Assembly: GCA_902567045.1 (NCBI GenBank)
Contig: CACFLJ010000006.1
Span: 1 to 64,000, forward strand
Source of the DNA: an uncultured Pelagibacteraceae bacterium
GTDB lineage: Bacteria; Pseudomonadota; Alphaproteobacteria; Pelagibacterales; Pelagibacteraceae
Direction of reading: 5' to 3'
Length of the DNA stretch: 64,000 bases
In this document: positions 57,181 through 64,000 of the stretch, piece by piece
Layout of the letters: the number at the start of each line of letters is the position of its first letter
Position numbering within the stretch: position 1 is the stretch's first letter
Notes under the pieces: model-generated
What the model was told of the DNA's origin: nothing
Database searches by the model: none
The model's input: only the letters and a program-made list of their open reading frames with translations
Program-made: the position numbers and the translations under genes

Positions 57181-58095
57181 TTATTTTATAATCTGGTCTA
57201 CCAAAAATAAGACAAAAAGCAAAAATAAGTAAAAAATTGAGTAAGAAAATACCTTTTTAGCCTTCTTTATTTCAAATTTATTTTTTTTGAACTTTAGAAG
57301 ATCATAACAAACATAGTTGTAATAAAAGGTAAGAATTAATGAAAATATTAAGAATGTTTCACCTGCAAAACCAATATAATAAGGCAAGATTACCACTGGT
57401 AGCATTATTAAAGAATAAATAAATATATTTTTCTTCGTTTCCTCAATACCATTAGTAATAGGTAGCATAGGAATTTTAGCTTTCTGATAATCCTCTGCTT
57501 TATAAAGGCTCAATGCCCAAAAGTGAGATGGGGTCCAAAAGAATATGATTAAGAAAAATGTTATTGGTTCTAATGTTAATGAGTTAGTTGCTATAGTCCA
57601 TCCTATCACTGGAGGTAGTGCACCTGATGCACCTCCTATAACAATATTTTGAGGAGTTTTTCTCTTTAACCATATCGTGTAGACAAAAACGTAAAATGCG
57701 ATTGTTATAGATAATAGTATCGCTGATGTTAGATTTGAAAAGTAATAAAGTCCAACTACAGATACTATAGATAATATTGTTCCAAATAATAATGCGTGCT
57801 CCCTGTTCACTTTTCCGGTGGGGATTGGTCTTAGACAGGTTCTTGTCATTAATTTATCAAGATCGGCCTCATACCACATATTTAATGCACCTGCAGCACC
57901 TGCTCCCATGGTTACAAAGAAAATTGCAATTATTGAATTTAAAAAAGAAACAGTTACTGGGGCTGTTAGCAATCCGACAGCACAGGTAAAAATAACCAAA
58001 GACATTACTCTTGGCTTCATTAATAATAATAAATATTTTGAATAGGAAAAAAAACTTGTAGAAACTGATTTTTTTTTAATTGTATTTGCAGTCAC
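57181..58095 (-). CDS. ctaB: Protoheme IX farnesyltransferase
   Basis: NMWYEADLDKLMTRTCLRPIPTGKV, IWLKRKTPQNIVIGGASGALPPVIGW. Confidence 0.95.
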   Translation of the reverse strand: MTANTIKKKSVSTSFFSYSKYLLLLMKPRVMSLVIFTCAVGLLTAPVTVSFLNSIIAIFFVTMGAGAAGALNMWYEADLDKLMTRTCLRPIPTGKVNREHALLFGTILSIVSVVGLYYFSNLTSAILLSITIAFYVFVYTIWLKRKTPQNIVIGGASGALPPVIGWTIATNSLTLEPITFFLIIFFWTPSHFWALSLYKAEDYQKAKIPMLPITNGIEETKKNIFIYSLIMLPVVILPYYIGFAGETFLIFSLILTFYYNYVCYDLLKFKKNKFEIKKAKKVFSYSIFYLFLLFVLFLVDQIIK

Positions 58096-58097
58096 TA

Positions 58098-58361
58098 TTA
58101 CTCAACATTTAGTGAAACAAATATTACAAGTAATATAACGCCTGCTATTAAAATATGATTTCCAAGATCAAATATACCTACTTTACTATTTTTCTTATCA
58201 ATTAATCTTCTACTTAAAGGTATTTGATCATAAGGATTTATTGTGACTTTATCGCCTTGTTCTTTTTGGTTTTCAACTTTTACCGAATAACCAAACCAAA
58301 CTATATAAATGAAAAAAACAAATAAAATTAAGAAAAAAGCTAAATATCCGTAAGCATCCAT
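58098..58361 (-). CDS. Small two-TM membrane protein in the cox operon
   Basis: 87 aa between ctaB and the subunit IV-like gene. No family recognised. Confidence 0.6.
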   Translation of the reverse strand: MDAYGYLAFFLILFVFFIYIVWFGYSVKVENQKEQGDKVTINPYDQIPLSRRLIDKKNSKVGIFDLGNHILIAGVILLVIFVSLNVE

Positions 58362-58362
58362 A

Positions 58363-58722
58363 TTAAGCTCCCCCTACTACAAAATAGAAGAATCTTGAAA
58401 ATAGCGTATATTTAAATTCTGCTGTCATTAAAAATATAAAACACGCAATAGCTGTCATTGGCCATAACAGAACATTTACTAAAGCGTATCTTTCCCAAAA
58501 CAAGTGCATGAAAAAAGCCATAATTAACCCTGCTTTTAAGAACATAAAGAATAATATTAGTGACCATCTTAGCATTCCTTGAAATTGGTACCAGTCAACC
58601 ATGTATGAAAAGAAACTTAAAACAAATAATAACAACCATATCCAAAGATAAATTCCTATCTTCTGGGTACTTGTTTGTTCTTCTTTTTTAGTTGTTTCTT
58701 CCATTTTATTAGTCTCTTCCAT
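58363..58722 (-). CDS. Cytochrome c oxidase subunit IV-like protein (prokaryotic/caa3 type)
   Basis: Three-TM protein, YLWIWLLLFVLSFFSYMVDWYQFQGMLRWSLILFFMFLKAGLIMAFFMHLFWER. Confidence 0.75.
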   Translation of the reverse strand: MEETNKMEETTKKEEQTSTQKIGIYLWIWLLLFVLSFFSYMVDWYQFQGMLRWSLILFFMFLKAGLIMAFFMHLFWERYALVNVLLWPMTAIACFIFLMTAEFKYTLFSRFFYFVVGGA

Positions 58723-58730
58723 ATTTTATT

Positions 58731-59441
58731 TTACCACAAGTAGAAAAATGCAAAAATAAAAACCCAAACTAGATCTACAAAGTGCCAGTAAAGACCTAAT
58801 ATTTCAATTTCAACATAGTCCCCTTTCATCTTTGTAAACCATCCTCTTTTTTTGCTCTCATAATGACCAGCAAAAACTTTGTAAGTATAAATGAATAAGA
58901 AAATCACACCTATTGAGACATGGAAGCCATGAAAACCTGTTATCATAAAAAAGAATGAACCAAACTGAGCTGCTCCAAATGGATTACCCCAGGGTCTTAC
59001 ACCCTCATGAATTAGTTTTGACCATTCAAATACTTGCATTCCTACAAAAGTAAGTCCACCTACAGCAGTGGCTAGAATTAGCCAACCACACATTTTACGG
59101 TTTTTTTCGTAACCATATTTAACCGCTAGAGCCATTGTTCCACTACTTGTAATCAATACAAAAGTCATTATCGCAATCAGTAGAAGCGGAACAGGCACAC
59201 CACCTACATATAAAGAAAAAACTTCACTTGTATTTGGCCAATCAACAATCGTTGAACCTCTACCCTTCATATAAGAAATTAAAAAACAGCTGAAAACAAA
59301 AGTATCGCTTAATAAAAAGATCCACATCATGGCTTTACCCCAATGCACACCTTTAAACATTGTTTGGTCTGAACCAGTATCAGACGCCATGCCTTTAAAC
59401 CCTGGTTTAAGTTCAAAGCCGTCTATTTTTTGTTCAGACAT
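58731..59441 (-). CDS. ctaE: Cytochrome c oxidase subunit III
   Basis: FLLSDTFVFSCFLISY, GFHGFHVSIGVIFLF, EILGLYWHFVDLVWVFIFAFFYLW. Confidence 0.94.
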   Translation of the reverse strand: MSEQKIDGFELKPGFKGMASDTGSDQTMFKGVHWGKAMMWIFLLSDTFVFSCFLISYMKGRGSTIVDWPNTSEVFSLYVGGVPVPLLLIAIMTFVLITSSGTMALAVKYGYEKNRKMCGWLILATAVGGLTFVGMQVFEWSKLIHEGVRPWGNPFGAAQFGSFFFMITGFHGFHVSIGVIFLFIYTYKVFAGHYESKKRGWFTKMKGDYVEIEILGLYWHFVDLVWVFIFAFFYLW

Positions 59442-59451
59442 TATTTTTCTC

Positions 59452-61290
59452 TTAAGTTTTCTCTACTTCAGTATTTGCTACTTCACTTGGAGCAGTTGTT
59501 TGTGGAATAAAATCATCTTTCGCTCCTGGAACACTAAAATCGTAAGGCCATCTGTGAACAACTGGAAGTCTTTCACCAAAGTTACCGTGTTCTGGTGGAA
59601 CAGTAGAAGTATACCATTCAAGTGAATTAGCTTTCCAAGGGTTCTGTTCAGCTTTTTTTCCTGTTTTTAATGTTTTAATAATATTGAAAACTAAAATAAA
59701 TTGTGCTGCACCTACTATAAATGCTGCAACACTTATAAATTCATTCATTCCGACTGTAGATGTCATATATGGACTATCATACATTTCAAAATATCTTCTT
59801 GGAACTCCAATAAAACCTAAGTAATGCATTGGGAAGTATATTGAGTAAGCTCCTAAGAAAGTGATCCAGAAGTGCCATTTACCCAATGTTTCACTTAGCA
59901 TTTTTCCAGCTACTAATGGGAACCAATGATAAACTGCCCCCATAATAACCATTAGTGGTGCAATACCCATAACCATATGGAAGTGTGCTACTACAAAATA
60001 TGTATCAGATAATGGGACATCAACTGAAACATTTCCTAAAAATATTCCAGTAATTCCTCCATTTACAAAAGTGACGATAAATCCTAAGCACCATAACATT
60101 ACAGTATTAATTCTAATATTTCCTCTCCATAAGGTTAGTATCCAGTTATAAACCTTCATGGCGGTTGGAACTGCAATAATTAATGTGGTTGTTGCAAAGA
60201 AAAATCCAAACCAAGGATTCATTCCACTTACATACATGTGGTGAGCCCATACGAAGAAACTTAAACCTCCAATACCTACGATCGCCCAAACCATCATTCT
60301 ATAACCAAAAATATTTTTTCTAGCATGAACAGAAATTAAGTCAGAAACTATTCCAAATGCGGGCAATGCAACTATATAAACCTCAGGGTGTCCAAAAAAC
60401 CAAAATAAGTGTTGGAAGAGAATTGGGCTTCCACCACCGTATTCAAGAACCTCTCCTGCTTTTAAAATTGTTGGCATAAAGAAACTTGTTTGTAGAACCT
60501 TATCTAATGTCATCATTATTGCACTAACTAGTAGTGCTGGGAATGCTAACATAGCAAGTACAGTTGCTGTAAATATACCCCAAACTGTTAAGGGCATTCT
60601 CATTAAAGTCATTCCTCTAGTTCTAGCTTGAAGAATAGTAATCATATAATTTAGTCCACCCATTGTGAAACCAATTACAAATAAAGATAAAGATATAAGC
60701 ATTAGAAGTATTCCCGTGCCAGATCCTGGGGTTCCCTCTAGAATTGTTTGAGGAGGATATAATGTCCATCCTGCTCCTGTTGGTCCGCCTGGAACAAAGA
60801 AACTTGCCATTAAAACTGCAACTGCAACAAAAAACATCCAGAAGCTAAGCATATTTACATATGGGAAAACCATATCTCTTGCTCCTACCATAAGTGGAAT
60901 TAGATAATTTCCAAAGCCTCCAAGAAATAGTGCAGTTAAGAAGTAAACTACCATTATCATTCCATGCATAGTCACAAATTGATAATAATGTTCAGCTGTC
61001 ATGAAACCTGCTAACTCAGGAAAACCAAGTTGTAGTCTCATTAACCATGATAAAATTAATCCTACGATCCCAGTGAATACTGCCGTTAAAAAGTATTGAA
61101 CACCAATAACCTTAGCATCCTGACAAAAAATCCATTTTTCTATAAAACTATGTGCATGATATAAATCTTGTTCAGGTATTTCGGCTGGTCTTACATAATC
61201 CATATCGGGATTAATTGATCCAGCTGAACCATCTAAAACCTCTGATGATTGCGCCTGGTATGATTTATTATTATCGTATTCGTCTGACAT
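59452..61290 (-). CDS. ctaD: Cytochrome c oxidase subunit I
   Basis: FWFFGHPEVYIVALPAFG, WAHHMYVSGM, DTYFVVAHFHMVMG. Confidence 0.97.
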   Translation of the reverse strand: MSDEYDNNKSYQAQSSEVLDGSAGSINPDMDYVRPAEIPEQDLYHAHSFIEKWIFCQDAKVIGVQYFLTAVFTGIVGLILSWLMRLQLGFPELAGFMTAEHYYQFVTMHGMIMVVYFLTALFLGGFGNYLIPLMVGARDMVFPYVNMLSFWMFFVAVAVLMASFFVPGGPTGAGWTLYPPQTILEGTPGSGTGILLMLISLSLFVIGFTMGGLNYMITILQARTRGMTLMRMPLTVWGIFTATVLAMLAFPALLVSAIMMTLDKVLQTSFFMPTILKAGEVLEYGGGSPILFQHLFWFFGHPEVYIVALPAFGIVSDLISVHARKNIFGYRMMVWAIVGIGGLSFFVWAHHMYVSGMNPWFGFFFATTTLIIAVPTAMKVYNWILTLWRGNIRINTVMLWCLGFIVTFVNGGITGIFLGNVSVDVPLSDTYFVVAHFHMVMGIAPLMVIMGAVYHWFPLVAGKMLSETLGKWHFWITFLGAYSIYFPMHYLGFIGVPRRYFEMYDSPYMTSTVGMNEFISVAAFIVGAAQFILVFNIIKTLKTGKKAEQNPWKANSLEWYTSTVPPEHGNFGERLPVVHRWPYDFSVPGAKDDFIPQTTAPSEVANTEVEKT

Positions 61291-61332
61291 ATTTTTATCC
61301 TCTATATATATTTTTTTTAAATTAATAAATTG

Positions 61333-62169
61333 TTATTTTTTGACTAATTTGTTCCCGTCCACGTTTAATTTTTCATATCTGGCTGATAATTGCTGAAAAG
61401 TTTCTTGCTCACTTAACCACACTTCATAATCAGCCTTATCTTGAACCTCAACTCCACCTCTCATTGCGTAATGACCAACTCCACAATATTCAGCACACAA
61501 AACTTCATATTCTCCAACTTTATTTGGCTCAAACCAATAAAAAGTAACTGTCCCAGGAACAGCATCCATTTTTGATCTAAATTGTGGCACATACCAATTA
61601 TGAAGAACGTCGACTGATCTTAATAGTATTTTTACAGGTCTATTATTTTCCAAATTTATTACATCGCTCTCAATCATAATGTCATCTTTTCCAAAAGGAT
61701 CATCTGGATTGATACCAAAAGGATTGTTATCAGCAATATTTCTAACTTGTGTAGTTCCTAATTTTCCATCTGCACCAGGAAGTCTGTATTGCCATCCCCA
61801 CTGCCATGCCATTACATCAACTTCAATTGCATTCTTTGGTACATTTACGTATTGATTCCAAATAATAAGACCAGGAGCGAGTAAAGCACACACTCCAAGG
61901 GTTGTTGCCCATGTTAAAATTTTTTCTAATTTTTTATCTTCAGGTTTATATTCTGCTCTTCTATCTTCTTTATGTGAGTATCTAAAAATACAATAAACCA
62001 TGAACAAACATACAGCTACAAATACGCCTCCTCCTACCCAGAATGTAAGAGTAATTGTGCTATCCATTCCACCCCAATTTGATGCTATGTCAGTCCAGTA
62101 CCAAGGTGTGAAAATGTGAAATAAGATAGATCCGACTATTACTAATAAAAATATTATTCCTGCATGCAT
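61333..62169 (-). CDS. ctaC: Cytochrome c oxidase subunit II (CuA)
   Basis: WQWGWQY, DVLHNWYVPQFRSKMDAVPG, CuA site CAEYCGVGHYAM. Confidence 0.96.
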   Translation of the reverse strand: MHAGIIFLLVIVGSILFHIFTPWYWTDIASNWGGMDSTITLTFWVGGGVFVAVCLFMVYCIFRYSHKEDRRAEYKPEDKKLEKILTWATTLGVCALLAPGLIIWNQYVNVPKNAIEVDVMAWQWGWQYRLPGADGKLGTTQVRNIADNNPFGINPDDPFGKDDIMIESDVINLENNRPVKILLRSVDVLHNWYVPQFRSKMDAVPGTVTFYWFEPNKVGEYEVLCAEYCGVGHYAMRGGVEVQDKADYEVWLSEQETFQQLSARYEKLNVDGNKLVKK

Positions 62170-62203
62170 AATGCTTATATAGAAGAATAATCCTATAATT
62201 ACC

Positions 62204-62220
62204 TATGACAAAATGTCATA
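62204..62220. promoter_or_regulatory. Operator-like inverted repeat TATGACA-AAA-TGTCATA
   Basis: Perfect 7-bp arms, 3-bp spacer, in the divergent intergenic region between ctaC and the 62257 ORF. Confidence 0.45.
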
Positions 62221-62256
62221 AAACATATTAATTATACTAATATAATCAATATCCTT

Positions 62257-62448
62257 ATGCTTGGTAAATTAGGTATTTTAATTACAATTCTCGCTTTAGT
62301 ATTAGCCTTCTATTTTGTAATTTCTTTAGGAGCAGGAAGGTTTTCAAAAGGAGAGACAAAACCTGAAACCAAAAGATATCTTAGATCGGTCAACATTCTT
62401 TTAATAATAATTGCTGTGTTTGGATCTGTGTTAGTTTTGTTTATTTAA
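62257..62448 (+). CDS. Twin-transmembrane small protein
   Basis: 63 aa with two hydrophobic segments separated by RFSKGETKPETKRYLRS. General HIG1/DUF2909-like topology, family uncertain. Confidence 0.65.
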   Translation: MLGKLGILITILALVLAFYFVISLGAGRFSKGETKPETKRYLRSVNILLIIIAVFGSVLVLFI

Positions 62449-63126
62449 CTAAGCAATCAAAGATTTACAGAATTCTATAACAGTATCATTGTAAGCGAAC
62501 ATTATAGTAAAGAAGACCAACCAAACTATAAATAAAAAGAACCAATACAAAGAAAGAGCATTAATACTTTTTTCCTCTTTGTTATAATCCTTCTCATCTA
62601 ATTTAAAAATTTTAGAACTGACTTTGCCCCAAAAGTAAAGACCTCCTAAAAGATGAATACCGTGTAATGCTGTAAAAAAATAATAAGATGAAAAATATGT
62701 ATTAGTTGAAACAAAATTTCCAGATTTCATAAGTTGGTACCATAAAGCTAACTGTAGAAATAAAAATATATAACTTAGAGCACCTACATAAATTAAATTT
62801 CTTTTTATTGTATTTGTAACTCCATTCTTTAAATCTTTACTTATTCTATTAAAAAATATTGTTACTAATATTAAGACTAATGTATTTATCCAAAGTAAAT
62901 TTGTCTTGAGTATAAAAGTTGTATCTTGCTCTGGTGGCAGTGAATAAAGATAGCCGGTAAAAATTAAACTAAATAAAGTTGTACTTACTCCAAAAATTAT
63001 GATTACTGCTGACATTTGATTTGAAATTTCAAACGTCTTTCCTGCATGTGTACTATCTATTGCTGCTTGACTAGCTTCCCAAGGCTTTTCGGTTAATGTG
63101 CCAAATATTTTCTTTAACAGAGACAT
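62449..63126 (-). CDS. Divergent cytochrome c oxidase subunit III-like protein
   Basis: 225 aa; ISNQMSAVIIIFGVSTTLFSLIFTGYLYS, YYFFTALHGIHLLGGLYFWG, NALSLYWFFLFIVWLVFFTIMF. Confidence 0.8.
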   Translation of the reverse strand: MSLLKKIFGTLTEKPWEASQAAIDSTHAGKTFEISNQMSAVIIIFGVSTTLFSLIFTGYLYSLPPEQDTTFILKTNLLWINTLVLILVTIFFNRISKDLKNGVTNTIKRNLIYVGALSYIFLFLQLALWYQLMKSGNFVSTNTYFSSYYFFTALHGIHLLGGLYFWGKVSSKIFKLDEKDYNKEEKSINALSLYWFFLFIVWLVFFTIMFAYNDTVIEFCKSLIA

Positions 63127-63162
63127 AATCTTTATATAGTTCCTATATATATTTTTACAATA

Positions 63163-63750
63163 ATGAAAATAAAAACCTCGATCGCAGTGTTAACTGGATG
63201 TTTAACAATATTCTTTTTTTTAATGCTTCCTGTATTTCTTTCAATGAAAGAACAAAAAGACCAATCAGTCGCAGCTTTCAAGGGCTCAGATTTTGAGCTT
63301 AAAGATATGAATAATAATTCAATTACCCAAGAGTCTTTTAACGGACCACTAACAGCAATTTTTTTTGGTTTCACAAATTGTCCTGACATTTGTCCCATGA
63401 CTTTAAACAAAATAGATATCGCATTAAACAGAATTAAAAAAAATAAAAAAAAAGATTTTAAAGTCTTTTTTATTAGTGTTGATCCTATAAGAGATACTCC
63501 AGAGGTTATAAAAGATTATTTGAGAAATTTCGATAACGAGTTTGTTGGGATCACAGGAGATCCAGGTGAAATTTTTTTATTGTCACAATCATGGGGAATA
63601 ATCAGTCAAAAGATTTTTTTTGAAAATGGTGATTACAATGTTGATCACAGCTCGCCCGTAATACTTCTTAAAGATGGAAAATATATCGCCAAAATATCTC
63701 ATAGAGATGATATTAAACAATCAATCAAATTAATTAATAAATATTTATAA
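63163..63750 (+). CDS. SCO1/SenC copper chaperone
   Basis: TAIFFGFTNCPDICPMTLNKI (CxxxC), FISVDPIRDTPEVIKDYL, VDHSSPVILLKDG. Confidence 0.93.
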   Translation: MKIKTSIAVLTGCLTIFFFLMLPVFLSMKEQKDQSVAAFKGSDFELKDMNNNSITQESFNGPLTAIFFGFTNCPDICPMTLNKIDIALNRIKKNKKKDFKVFFISVDPIRDTPEVIKDYLRNFDNEFVGITGDPGEIFLLSQSWGIISQKIFFENGDYNVDHSSPVILLKDGKYIAKISHRDDIKQSIKLINKYL

Positions 63751-64000
63751 ATTCAAAATATAACTAAGTATTGATATAGATGATATCACTGCAGTCTCTG
63801 ATCTTAGAATATTTTCATTGATCTTGAATGATTTGACACCTTTAAAATTTAAAATATTATTTCTTTCTTGTTCTGAAAAGTCTCCCTCAGGTCCAATAAT
63901 AACGCATAAAGGTTTAGTTATATTTTTATTAAATTCAATTTTTTTACTTTTAGTATTTAGATCAGTAAAAATTAAATCAATTTTATCCTCATTTTTATTT
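63745..64000 (-). CDS. rsmE: 16S rRNA m3U1498 methyltransferase RsmE, C-terminal part (runs off window end)
   Basis: Manual reverse translation ...LCVIIGPEGDFSEQERNNILNFKGVKSFKINENILRSETAVISSISILSYILNL*. Confidence 0.88.
   Translation of the reverse strand, partial: NKNEDKIDLIFTDLNTKSKKIEFNKNITKPLCVIIGPEGDFSEQERNNILNFKGVKSFKINENILRSETAVISSISILSYILNL

Noticed and set aside
57777-58045. Plus-strand ORFs within ctaB
   Set aside because: Antisense to a clear CtaB; no signature.

Overview
The window is AT-rich, very compact, and gene-dense. Protein signatures and gene order point to SAR11 (Pelagibacterales, Alphaproteobacteria). It is almost entirely core genome: dnaG (partial), yqeY, carAB, an Anbu proteasome-like protease with a CP-ATP-grasp, trxB, uvrB/uvrC, a pteridine reductase-like SDR with a FolB-like protein, pgsA, ilvE, a MarR/response regulator/kinase set, lgt, prs, rplY, pth, ychF, petABC, trmL, hemF, greA, a CCA transferase, tRNA-Gln, ispE, udg, rnhB, ccrM, mutY, dciA-like, dsbA-like, smc, the ATP synthase Fo operon, the retinal cassette crtI-crtB-crtY-blh, ispH, thrB, rnhA, thrC, the cytochrome c oxidase operon, SCO1 and rsmE (partial). 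I saw no CRISPR array, transposon, prophage or recognisable defence island. The observations most worth a second look are: (1) hemF split into two ORFs by a 29-nt insertion bearing a 10-nt direct repeat, joined by a TAATG junction; (2) a cluster of GANTC sites, including a hairpin, built into a sigma70-like promoter of the CcrM GANTC methyltransferase; (3) an SMC that appears to lack a hinge; (4) a DnaG whose zinc-ribbon ligands are mostly replaced; (5) a GC-rich GNRA-capped hairpin; (6) an operator-like dyad upstream of the cox operon; and (7) abutting CAT|ATG start codons of mutY and dciA. All calls were made by eye, with no database searches.
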